Shown here: piece after piece, positions 6,994-13,112 of the stretch | Numbering within the stretch: the first letter of the stretch is position 1 | How the letters are laid out: each line of letters opens with the position of its first letter | Assembly (NCBI GenBank): GCA_016193065.1 | Contig: JACPSX010000087.1 | Span: 1 to 13,112 of the forward strand | Direction of reading: 5' to 3' | DNA length: 13,112 bases | Origin: Candidatus Tectimicrobiota bacterium | GTDB taxonomy: Bacteria > JACPSX01 | Notes under the pieces: model-generated | What the model was told of the DNA's origin: nothing | What the model saw: only the letters and a program-made list of their open reading frames with translations | The model's database searches: none | Program-made: the position numbers and the translations under genes

Positions 6994-7848
6994 ATGCCGC
7001 CGGCAATGAGACAAATCTCGATCTACGGAAAGGGAGGGGTAGGAAAATCCACGGTTGCCAGCAACACCTCGGTCGCCCTGGCGGAAATGGGCCGCCGGGT
7101 CATGCAGATGGGATGTTCTCCGAAAGCCGACTCGACCTATCTGTTGTTGGGTCACATGTGTCACCCCACAGTCCTCGATCAGGTCCGGGCCAAAGGCTAT
7201 CGCAAACCCGAGTACATCGATGAGTGCCTGCAGATCGGGCACAAGGGGATCGTGTGCGCCGAGGCGGGGGGGCCCGAACCTGCTCTGGGCTGCGCGGGGC
7301 GCGGGGTTTTGTTGGTCCTGGAACTGCTGCGCAAGTATCGTCTTCCGGAAAAGCACGAGGTGGATTTCCTGGTCTTCGATGTCATTGCGGACGTGGTCTG
7401 CGGCGGGTTTGCCCAGCCCATCCGCAGGGGGTATGCCAAGGAAACCTATATTGTCACCAGCGGGGAGCTCATGGCTCTGTACGCGGCCAACAACATCTGT
7501 AATGCGGTGAAGACCATGAACGAGCTCAAGGGGGCCCAGGTTTTCGTGGGTGGGCTCATCAACAACATGCGCGGGGTTCCCGGAGAGTTGGAGTTGGTGA
7601 GGGAGTTCGGGGAGATCATCGGAGTTCCGGTGGTTGCCAACATCCCCCATTCCGATCTGATGCAGCGCGCGGAAACCCAGAAAAAGACTCTGGTGGAGAA
7701 TTTCCCGGATTCCGCAGAGGCCCAGGAATTCCGCAGCTTTGCCCAACAGATCCTGGAACCCCGGGGGATTATTCCCCAGCCGCTGGACCCCAAGGACAGT
7801 ATTTCGGTAATTCGAGACCTCCTACGGAAGTACCAGGTCTTCGATTGA
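6994..7848 (+). CDS. NifH-like Fe protein, paralog 1 (altered switch regions)
   Basis: NifH-type proteins are dimeric ATPases with one [4Fe-4S] cluster between subunits that pass electrons to a DK partner. This 284-residue copy has the P-loop YGKGGVGKST (11-20), both cluster cysteines (Cys100 in GCAGRG, Cys136 in VVCGGF) and the conserved Arg103. Two nucleotide-sensing positions differ from NifH: switch I reads GCSPKADST, with Ser42 where Asp is nearly invariant, and switch II reads DVIADVVC, with Ala132 in place of Gly. The loop before GIVCAEAGG is about ten residues shorter than in paralog 2. ATG 6994 follows GGGAGGTG by seven bases; ATG 7006 (MRQISIYGKGG) is a possible later start. Its stop is 14 bases before the paralog 2 start. 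Confidence 0.93.
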   Translation: MPPAMRQISIYGKGGVGKSTVASNTSVALAEMGRRVMQMGCSPKADSTYLLLGHMCHPTVLDQVRAKGYRKPEYIDECLQIGHKGIVCAEAGGPEPALGCAGRGVLLVLELLRKYRLPEKHEVDFLVFDVIADVVCGGFAQPIRRGYAKETYIVTSGELMALYAANNICNAVKTMNELKGAQVFVGGLINNMRGVPGELELVREFGEIIGVPVVANIPHSDLMQRAETQKKTLVENFPDSAEAQEFRSFAQQILEPRGIIPQPLDPKDSISVIRDLLRKYQVFD

Positions 7849-7856
7849 GGGAGGTG
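7849..7856 (+). promoter_or_regulatory. Shine-Dalgarno site deciding the paralog 2 start
   Basis: GGGAGGTG begins directly after the paralog 1 stop and lies six bases before ATG 7863. The same octamer precedes paralog 1 (6979-6986), suggesting matched translation of the two Fe proteins. It rules out the in-frame TTG at 7845. Confidence 0.6.
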
Positions 7857-7862
7857 AACGCC

Positions 7863-8762
7863 ATGATTGAACGATTTGAAGTCCCCAAGGAAGTGCCGCG
7901 CAAGATCGCTATTTACGGCAAGGCCGGCATTGGCAAGTCCATTACCTCCTCTCACATCAGCGCCGCCCTCTCGGAGATGGGGGAGAAGGTGGGTCTCATG
8001 CAAGTGGGCTGCGATCCCAAGCGGGATTCCATCGCCCTGCTGTGCGGGGGGATCATGCCTACAGTCCTGGAAAAGCTGCGCATGATCGAGAGCGACAGCC
8101 TGGGCGACGAAGATACGGGACCTGTGGAGCTGACCGACGTGAAACTCGACGAGGTGATCTTCTCGGGTTACAACGGCATCGTGTGCTGCGAGGCCGGGGG
8201 GCCGAGGCCGGGGATGGGCTGCGCCGGGCGCGGGGTCCTGGTAGCCATCAACATCCTGGACGAGTTCAAGGTCTACGAGCGCAACAACGTGGGGTTTGCG
8301 ATCTTTGACGTGCTGGGGGACGTGGTTTGCGGCGGGTTCGCCCAGCCCATGCGGGCCGGGCAGGCTCACGAAATCTACATCGTCACTTGCGGCGAGATTC
8401 TGGCCCTCTACATCAGCAACGAGATCATGAGAGCGGTGAACCGGATCCGCAGCGAGGGGGTCAACGTGGGGCTGGCGGGGCTCATTGACAATCAGCGCAA
8501 CGTCCCCTTCGAGAGGGAAATCGTGGAGGAGTTTGCCCGCCGCACCGGGGTTCCCGTCATTCTGCACGTGCCCAGGTCCCCCAAGGTCCAGGAGGCCGAG
8601 ATCATGTGCAAGACCGTGATCGAGGCCTTTCCGGAGTCGGATCAGGCGTTGGTCTACCGGTCTCTGGCCAGGAAAGTGTATGAGAACCAGTACATTTACG
8701 CGCCCGCACCCCTAAACGGGCTCGATGAGGTGGTTGATGTGGTCCGCACCTACATCCATTAG
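7863..8762 (+). CDS. NifH-like Fe protein, paralog 2
   Basis: This 299-residue Fe protein lies just after paralog 1 but is clearly different in sequence. It has the P-loop YGKAGIGKSI (18-27), with Ala21 for the usual second Gly of GKGG and Ile27 for Thr. Switch I is canonical GCDPKRDS (49-56), the cluster cysteines are Cys120 (GCAGRG) and Cys156 (VVCGGF), switch II is canonical DVLGD, and Arg123 is kept. It has a longer acidic loop before GIVCCEAGG (residues 73-103), nearer to the layout of NifH. Paralog 1 carries the switch changes and this copy the P-loop changes, so the two look complementary. They may form a heterodimer or serve separate steps. The next gene starts 47 bases downstream, after a palindromic spacer. 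Confidence 0.93.
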   Translation: MIERFEVPKEVPRKIAIYGKAGIGKSITSSHISAALSEMGEKVGLMQVGCDPKRDSIALLCGGIMPTVLEKLRMIESDSLGDEDTGPVELTDVKLDEVIFSGYNGIVCCEAGGPRPGMGCAGRGVLVAINILDEFKVYERNNVGFAIFDVLGDVVCGGFAQPMRAGQAHEIYIVTCGEILALYISNEIMRAVNRIRSEGVNVGLAGLIDNQRNVPFEREIVEEFARRTGVPVILHVPRSPKVQEAEIMCKTVIEAFPESDQALVYRSLARKVYENQYIYAPAPLNGLDEVVDVVRTYIH

Positions 8763-8796
8763 CCCTGAGAAATCGTTCTTCTCTGATCGATCAGGG
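8763..8796 (+). promoter_or_regulatory. Palindromic spacer between the Fe-protein and D-subunit genes
   Basis: A perfect 12-base palindrome ctgatcgatcag (8783-8794) sits here. The outer arms ccctga (8763-8768) and tcaggg (8791-8796) can instead form a hairpin over the whole spacer. No T-run follows, so full termination is unlikely. It could be a processing or partial attenuation point giving more Fe protein than DK, as known for nifH-nifD spacers, or a protein-binding site. Confidence 0.35.
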
Positions 8797-8809
8797 GAAA
8801 GGAGGAGAG

Positions 8810-10450
8810 ATGAACTGGCCTGTCTGTGACCAAGTCATGCCATGGGATAAGGTGGATCGCACCCGGGAGCCCTGGGAGATTGCCCGGGACTACCTGGAGA
8901 TGCGTGCCAAGAAACAGTTTGAGATCGTCACCTTCAGGGATTTGCTGGAGAAGACGGAAGACACGGCAGCCTCGGACTGGTGGGAAAAAATCGTCCCCGG
9001 ATACGGCAGCGGGCTCTGGTGCCCCGCTTATTATTCGATCCAGACCTGGGCCGGGTTGCCCAACTCCGTCGTGGTCTTCCACGGACCGACCCACTGCGTT
9101 TCCGCGGCCCGCTTTTTCCAGATCTCCTACGGCGGCGGCGGGGGCGGAAGCTACTACTGGGGCGGTCCGTTCTGTTTTGTCCCCAGCACGGAGATGAACG
9201 AGCGGGACGCGATCCTTGGGGCTCCCGAGAAGCTCAAGAAAGCGATCCTGGAGATCGATGCAGTGGCCAAGCCGGAGATCATCATCGTGGCGCCGGCCTG
9301 CGCCCCCAGCATGATCGGAGAGCCCATGGAGGAGGTCATCGAAGACGTGCGGGGGCAGATTCAGTCCGAGATCATCTTCGTGGATGCGCCGGGGTTTAAG
9401 TGCATTGACGAAGGAGACATGATCCGGTTGGTCACCAGCAAGTACTGCACCGACTTAATGGAAGAACCCAAGACCAAGGACAAAGGGGCGGTCAATGCGG
9501 TGGGGGATTGGCGCACAAGCGCCTGGGAGGAGCGCTACGGCGTCAAGTGCAATTTCCCAACGGCCTACGATGAGCTGAACAGGATCCTCAAGAGGATGGG
9601 CCTCAAGCTGAAGACGGTTCTGCCGCAGGCCCCGCTGGCGGACATCCGGCGGGCTCCCGAGGCGGAGTTCAACGTCTGCACCTGCCCCATGTTTGCCTAC
9701 CCGATCTGCGAGGAGATGAAAGCCAAGTTCGGTGTCCCGTACAGCAACCACGTGTACCCCCTGGGGATAGAAGCAACCCGAAACTACATCATGGCCATCG
9801 CGGACTTCTTCGGCAAACAAAACGAGGCGGAAGCTCTCCTACGGGAGGAGTTTGGGAAGCTTCAGCCCTTGTGGGACGAGGCCAGGAGAAAGATCGCCGG
9901 CAAGGTGGCCCTCATGGATTCTTCCATCGCCATGACTTCCGTGAACCGGCAGATGGGTTATGCACGCATGCTCATCGAGTTGGGGATCGAGGACGTGATC
10001 TTCTTCAACATCGCCCCCTCGGAAGTTCTGGGCCGCAGGGAAGGGGTCGAATACTACCTGAGCCAGACGATCAATGGAGTTCCCTACAACCCCAAGTTCC
10101 TCTGGTGGCCGGCTCCCCACGCCATCAAGTTAAGTCCTGTGGAGGTCATGGAATTCCTGGGCTTGAAGCCGCAAGATGTCCTCTACCTGTACGGAGATCT
10201 GGGGTGGTATGCCAAGGCTCCCGACATCGATCCCGCCAACACGGCCCAGGTGCAATCGGGGATCCACTGGCGCAGGCGCCGCAACGTGTGCTCCCGGTCC
10301 ATCTTCTTTAGCGGCATCCGGGGGCTCTTGCGGGACATCATCAATGCGGTGAATACTTCTAGCCGCGGCAGGAACTTCACCCTCTATGGCCGGGTCATCG
10401 GGGAGTGGGCCATTGGGGATGGGGCTGCCGGAGCTGCGGAAAGGGGGTGA
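8810..10450 (+). CDS. NifD-like catalytic subunit of a nitrogenase-like reductase
   Basis: This 546-residue protein has the nitrogenase component 1 fold. Three P-cluster-type cysteines align with those of NifD: Cys71 (GLWCPAYY), Cys96 (HGPTHCVS) and Cys164 (APACAPSMIGEPMEEV). By hand alignment, Cys292 (TCPMFAYPICEEMKAKFGVP) matches NifD Cys275, the FeMo-cofactor ligand. Residues aligning with NifD Gln191 and His195 are Glu201 and Ile205, and no clear equivalent of the cofactor ligand His442 is seen; His486 and Cys494 are nearby candidates. A glycine run (GGGGGGS, 108-114) follows the second cysteine, in the segment that borders the cofactor pocket in NifD. This argues against N2 reduction while keeping a cofactor site. 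ATG 8810 follows AAGGAGG; the K gene starts six bases after the stop. Confidence 0.9.
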   Translation: MNWPVCDQVMPWDKVDRTREPWEIARDYLEMRAKKQFEIVTFRDLLEKTEDTAASDWWEKIVPGYGSGLWCPAYYSIQTWAGLPNSVVVFHGPTHCVSAARFFQISYGGGGGGSYYWGGPFCFVPSTEMNERDAILGAPEKLKKAILEIDAVAKPEIIIVAPACAPSMIGEPMEEVIEDVRGQIQSEIIFVDAPGFKCIDEGDMIRLVTSKYCTDLMEEPKTKDKGAVNAVGDWRTSAWEERYGVKCNFPTAYDELNRILKRMGLKLKTVLPQAPLADIRRAPEAEFNVCTCPMFAYPICEEMKAKFGVPYSNHVYPLGIEATRNYIMAIADFFGKQNEAEALLREEFGKLQPLWDEARRKIAGKVALMDSSIAMTSVNRQMGYARMLIELGIEDVIFFNIAPSEVLGRREGVEYYLSQTINGVPYNPKFLWWPAPHAIKLSPVEVMEFLGLKPQDVLYLYGDLGWYAKAPDIDPANTAQVQSGIHWRRRRNVCSRSIFFSGIRGLLRDIINAVNTSSRGRNFTLYGRVIGEWAIGDGAAGAAERG

Positions 10451-10456
10451 GGAGAA

Positions 10457-11833
10457 ATGCCGGTCATCGAGAAAAAAATGCGCACGGCGAACGACGCGTT
10501 CCAGCCCAGCGCCATGATGGGAGCCGTCCTGGCCCTGTCGGGAATCGAGGGCGTGGAAATCGCCTTTCACGGGCCTTCGGGGTGTTACACCATTGCTGGG
10601 CACTATCGCACCGATCAGGCCCCCATGGGAGTCTATTCCTCCATGCGTCCCAGTGGAGTAACGGAAGACAATCTGGTCATGGGGACCAGCATGGAGAAGC
10701 TGAGCCAGCTCATCAAGTTCATGAAGATGACCTTCAAGAAGGACCGCTCGCGGCTGTTCGCGATCGTCAACACGGACTCTACGGCGATCACGGGTGATGA
10801 CATCTTGGGCGCGGCGCGGCGCTTCGAGAAGGAGATGGGGTTTCCCGCCATTGCGGTAGATGCCCCTGGATTCAAGGGGTGGGACGTGGTGGGATATGAC
10901 CTTTCCTACCGGGCCTTGCTCGGGAAGTTTGCCCCCGGGGATTCCTTGGCGAAGATTCCCGACAGCGTCAACATCATCGCCCCCTATATGCTGCACTCCC
11001 AGAACTGGATCTTCGACTTCGAGGAGATCAGGAGCCTCTTGGCCAGACTGGGAATCCGGATCAACTGCGTTCTCACTCGAAATACCCGCATCGAGGACAT
11101 CAAAAACTTCAGCGCGGCCCAGTGGAACCTGCACCTGAGCGCCGAGGATTTTCCAAGCTTCCAGAAGGAGGCCGACCGGCTGGCGGTGCCCTCTTTCGGC
11201 GCGGATCTCCCCTTGCCTTACGGGATCGCCAACACGGAGGCCTGGTTCCTGGGGGTGGCCCGGCAGTTCGGCAAAGAGGAGAAAGCGCGAGAAATCCTGA
11301 CCGAGGACAGCAAGCGGGTCAAGTCCATCCTGGGGTTCAACTACACTTACACCTGGCTGGCGAACCTTCTGATGCAGAAGAGGGTGGCGGTTATCGGCCG
11401 CGAGAAGTTTGCCGCCAGCATCGCCCGCGCGCTGTTCTACGACTTCGATGCCTATCCCGACGTGGTAATCCTCCAGGGTTCCGGCCGCTCTGCCTTTGAA
11501 CGCTCCAAGGCCCTGCTGGCGGACATTGAAAAGGACGGGTATTCCGTCAAGATCATGGAGAACCCGTCCTATATCGAAGTGGCCCGCCTGATCCAGGAGA
11601 GCGAGGTTGACTTCGTCATCGGCTCCCGGATCGAGAAGCCGCTCATCGAGGGGATGCGGTTCCCTCACCTGAGCCTGGGGAGCGCAGGCTACTTCCAGAG
11701 CTTCCGGTTTGTCCCCTACCCCTATGTGGGCTACAACGGGGTCCTCTACCTTCTCCAGGAGTTGGGGCTGGTGATGCACGACATGATGACCGAGAAGGAG
11801 ATGTGGCGAGGCCTGCGCTTCAAGAACATTTGA
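10457..11833 (+). CDS. NifK-like subunit of a nitrogenase-like reductase (reduced P-cluster ligand set)
   Basis: The 458-residue partner shows the NifK layout: FQPSAMMGAVLALSGI, HGPSGCYTIAGHYR, TDSTAITGDDILGAARRFEK, a conserved DAPGFKGWD segment, and a C-terminal Rossmann domain (RVAVIGREKFA; FVIGSRIEKPL). It lacks the long N-terminal extension of NifK. Of the three NifK P-cluster cysteines only one is kept, Cys43 (NifK Cys95). Phe15 aligns with Cys70, and Asp107 or Ser108 with Cys153. Together with three cysteines in the D subunit this gives a 3+1 set that suits a [4Fe-4S] cluster, as in chlorophyllide oxidoreductase, better than an 8Fe P-cluster. The start is preceded by ggtgaggag. It is the last gene of the operon and is followed by a strong terminator. 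Confidence 0.9.
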   Translation: MPVIEKKMRTANDAFQPSAMMGAVLALSGIEGVEIAFHGPSGCYTIAGHYRTDQAPMGVYSSMRPSGVTEDNLVMGTSMEKLSQLIKFMKMTFKKDRSRLFAIVNTDSTAITGDDILGAARRFEKEMGFPAIAVDAPGFKGWDVVGYDLSYRALLGKFAPGDSLAKIPDSVNIIAPYMLHSQNWIFDFEEIRSLLARLGIRINCVLTRNTRIEDIKNFSAAQWNLHLSAEDFPSFQKEADRLAVPSFGADLPLPYGIANTEAWFLGVARQFGKEEKAREILTEDSKRVKSILGFNYTYTWLANLLMQKRVAVIGREKFAASIARALFYDFDAYPDVVILQGSGRSAFERSKALLADIEKDGYSVKIMENPSYIEVARLIQESEVDFVIGSRIEKPLIEGMRFPHLSLGSAGYFQSFRFVPYPYVGYNGVLYLLQELGLVMHDMMTEKEMWRGLRFKNI

Positions 11834-11860
11834 ATCCGAACGGCCCCGTGGGCCCGCGCC

Positions 11861-11914
11861 AGACCCTGTCCGGGAGACCCGATTCGGGACATCCCGGGCA
11901 GGGTCTTGCTTTTT
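11861..11914 (+). terminator. Intrinsic terminator of the nitrogenase-like operon
   Basis: Arms 11861-11874 (agaccctgtccggg) and 11893-11906 (cccgggcagggtct) pair over 14 bases with a single G-U. The loop contains a second small hairpin (cccga/tcggg). The tail is tgcttttt. It lies 27 bases after the K-subunit stop. Confidence 0.88.
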
Positions 11915-11960
11915 ACGGGATGTTCTCCTCAGGATTCCAGGGCGCTGGAACATATGCAGA

Positions 11961-11989
11961 TTGATTTTCGGACGGCATCTGTGTAGTAT
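11961..11989 (+). promoter_or_regulatory. Sigma70-type promoter of the hicBA pair
   Basis: TTGATT (11961-11966) and TAGTAT (11984-11989) are separated by 17 bases, predicting a start near 11996 and a 25-base leader before ATG 12021. This excludes the longer HicB reading frame that begins with the TTG at 11961. Confidence 0.6.
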
Positions 11990-12020
11990 AAGAAAAGCCT
12001 TGATGAGGCGGAGAGCGACG

Positions 12021-12293
12021 ATGATTTGCATTGATCACACGGTTCAGATTTGGCAAGAGGGGGACACCTATGTCGCCCACGCTCATCCTCTGGATGTCAT
12101 GAGCTGTGGCGAATCCCCTGAGGAGGCCCGTCGGAATTTGGAAGAAGCGGTCCGCCTTTTCTTGAAGGTGGCTGAAGAGCAGGGGACCTTAGAGGAGGTC
12201 CTTCGTGAGGCTGGTTATATCCTCAAGGACCACCACTGGAGCGCTCCCGAAATCATTTCCTCAGAGCGCGTTTCCCTCTCGCTTTCGGCGTAA
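12021..12293 (+). CDS. hicB: HicB-family antitoxin
   Basis: The 90-residue protein matches the HicB partial RNase-H-like fold: MICIDHTVQIWQEGDTYVAH, then DVMSCGESPEEARRNLEEAV followed by RLFLKVAEEQGTLEEVLREAG. HicB proteins bind and neutralise the HicA mRNA interferase. There is no added C-terminal helix-turn-helix or ribbon-helix-helix domain; the tail (SERVSLSLSA) is short, so autoregulation through a fused DNA-binding domain is not evident. ATG 12021 is chosen because it follows ggag at a suitable distance and sits downstream of the promoter. The stop overlaps the HicA start by one base (TAATG), which implies coupled translation with antitoxin first. Confidence 0.88.
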   Translation: MICIDHTVQIWQEGDTYVAHAHPLDVMSCGESPEEARRNLEEAVRLFLKVAEEQGTLEEVLREAGYILKDHHWSAPEIISSERVSLSLSA

Positions 12294-12523
12294 TGCCGAA
12301 GATCACCCCAACCCACTGGTCTGTTCAGGAGAAGATCTTCCAGGCGGATGGATTTATTTTTGTTCGCCAGGAGGGGAGCCACCGCGCCTATATAAAGCCT
12401 GGAATCCCCAGGCCTGTCATTATTCCCGTGTATCGGGAGGTTCCTGTCTCCATCATTCGAAATAATATGAAAACTGCCGGGATGACCCGCGAGCGCTATT
12501 TTAGCCTGCTGGCCCAGGTCTAG
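12293..12523 (+). CDS. hicA: HicA-family mRNA interferase toxin
   Basis: This 76-residue double-stranded RNA-binding-fold toxin has the catalytic signature G-S-H (His30 in RQEGSHRAYIKPG), preceded by KIFQADGFIF and followed by a basic C-terminal helix (VSIIRNNMKTAGMTRERYFS). HicA cleaves mRNA without needing the ribosome and is held off by HicB. The gene appears intact, with full family length. It overlaps HicB by one base. The pair sits just after the terminator of the nitrogenase-like operon; a stabilising role for the neighbourhood is possible but unproven. The related YcfA-type annotation is the same family. Confidence 0.9.
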   Translation: MPKITPTHWSVQEKIFQADGFIFVRQEGSHRAYIKPGIPRPVIIPVYREVPVSIIRNNMKTAGMTRERYFSLLAQV

Positions 12524-12549
12524 TTCGAAGGACCTCGGGCACAAATTTT
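12512..12549 (+). terminator. Possible weak terminator after hicA
   Basis: gcccaggtc (12512-12520) pairs with gacctcgggc (12531-12540) with one bulged base, followed by acaaatttt. The stem overlaps the end of hicA and the T-run is short. Confidence 0.3.
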
Positions 12550-12574
12550 GGATGCTCCCCGCCTACCCTGCGGA

Positions 12575-12604
12575 TTGACCGGATCACCTGAGAGGGGATA
12601 CAAT
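12575..12604 (+). promoter_or_regulatory. Sigma70-type promoter of the VKOR gene
   Basis: TTGACC (12575-12580) and TACAAT (12599-12604) match the consensus at five of six positions each, with an 18-base spacer. The leader to GTG 12658 would be about 47 bases. Confidence 0.65.
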
Positions 12605-12657
12605 ACCGTGGAGTTTTCTGGGTGGGGAACCGACGAGCGTAAGTTAGGATTGGCCTA

Positions 12658-13112
12658 GTGAACGAGAACCGCTGGCCGTTGCAGGGGATTCTGGTGTTGG
12701 CGCTGGCCGGGGTGGGAGTCAGTTCCTATCTCTCCTACCTGGACGTGCAGATCTCCAGAGCTCCCAACAAGGCCTTTTGCAGCATCTCCCAGCTCTTCTC
12801 CTGTGACGTGGTCATTCGCAGCCCTTACGCCCATTTCTTCGGCATCCCCGTGGCCTATCTGGGGGTGGCCGGGTTTCTGCTGTTTTTGATCCTGGCGGTA
12901 TGGGCCCTCGCTTGCCGGGATCGTTCAACGACACGCTGGCCAATTTTGGGATTGGTGAGCCTGTCCTGGATCGCCCTGGTATTTGAATGTTATTTAACCT
13001 CGGTGGAAGCTTTTGTCCTCAAAACGTTTTGTCCGTACTGCCTGACGGTTTTCGCATTCATTATTGCTATTTTCCTGTTATCCTTGCGGGCGACCTCCCG
13101 GGTTCCGAGCAC
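12658..13112 (+). CDS. VKOR-family thiol oxidoreductase (partial, continues beyond window)
   Basis: VKOR proteins are inner-membrane enzymes that pass electrons from periplasmic DsbA-like thioredoxins to quinones, sustaining disulfide formation. The 151 visible residues contain the loop cysteine pair (Cys41 and Cys49 in FCSISQLFSCDVV), the conserved SPYAHFFGIPVAYLG segment with its serine (Ser55), and the active-site C-x2-C (Cys125-Pro-Tyr-Cys128). Four hydrophobic segments are seen at about 8-26, 62-85, 95-115 and 126-145. The GTG start follows agga at eight bases; no earlier in-frame start is better. Reading continues to the window end without a stop, so a C-terminal thioredoxin-like domain, common in bacterial VKORs, may follow. 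It has its own promoter and is probably independent of hicBA. Confidence 0.9.
   Translation, partial: MNENRWPLQGILVLALAGVGVSSYLSYLDVQISRAPNKAFCSISQLFSCDVVIRSPYAHFFGIPVAYLGVAGFLLFLILAVWALACRDRSTTRWPILGLVSLSWIALVFECYLTSVEAFVLKTFCPYCLTVFAFIIAIFLLSLRATSRVPS

Noticed and set aside
7446-8567. 373-codon minus-strand open frame across both Fe-protein genes
   Set aside because: Antisense to two proteins with clear NifH motifs; a shadow frame with no recognisable domain.
5508-11833. A true N2-fixing nitrogenase
   Set aside because: No residue equivalent to NifD His195 or Gln191, no clear His442, only one P-cluster cysteine in K, and no NifEN.
6994-11833. Protochlorophyllide or chlorophyllide reductase (BchLNB/BchXYZ)
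   Set aside because: The neighbouring NifB and the cofactor-type Cys292 in D do not fit, there are two Fe proteins, and no pigment genes are nearby.
11961-12020. Longer HicB starting at 11961
   Set aside because: That TTG forms the -35 box of a good promoter; ATG 12021 has a ribosome site and gives the family N-terminus.
10130-12031. 633-codon open frame on the minus strand across the D/K genes
   Set aside because: It is antisense to the well-supported K subunit, resembles no family, and is explained by codon bias in GC-rich DNA.

Overview
This GC-rich bacterial window centres on an operon for an uncharacterised nitrogenase-like enzyme. The taxon cannot be fixed from sequence alone. ADP-forming acyl-CoA synthetase genes, oxygen-sensitive iron-sulfur enzymes and dispersed intergenic repeats would fit an anaerobic or microaerophilic lineage such as Desulfobacterota or Methylomirabilota, but that is a guess.

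Left part (1-3509). An OsmC-family thiol peroxidase runs off the left edge on the minus strand. Divergent from it is a two-gene unit: an ADP-forming acyl-CoA synthetase that is broken by an internal deletion plus frameshift near 2250, and an overlapping (ATGA) BioD-like/DRTGG protein of the phosphotransacetylase N-terminal family.

Middle-left part (3510-5507). An ECF sigma factor and a short zinc-finger anti-sigma factor overlap and form a pair, followed by a TetR-family regulator. The gaps between these blocks hold three repeat-like elements: a heptamer array joined to a palindrome (3509-3576), a CCCTGAGC/GAAGGG-type dispersed repeat (4537-4577) and a GGGCGCAAT palindrome (5416-5435).

Core part (5508-11833). 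Five genes lie in one direction: a full-length NifB (radical SAM plus NifX-like domain), two adjacent and clearly different NifH-like Fe proteins, a NifD-like subunit and a NifK-like subunit. A strong intrinsic terminator follows (11861-11914). NifB makes the iron-sulfur-carbide precursor of nitrogenase cofactors. The D subunit keeps three P-cluster-type cysteines and a cysteine aligning with the cofactor ligand, but residues important for N2 reduction are missing. The K subunit keeps only one of three P-cluster cysteines. There is no NifEN scaffold in the window. My inference is an ATP-driven two-component reductase with a NifB-derived cofactor, a simple inter-subunit cluster and possibly a heteromeric Fe protein, acting on a substrate other than N2.

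Right part (11834-13112). A HicB-HicA toxin-antitoxin pair with its own sigma70-type promoter is followed by a VKOR-family membrane oxidoreductase, also with a clear promoter, which runs off the right edge.
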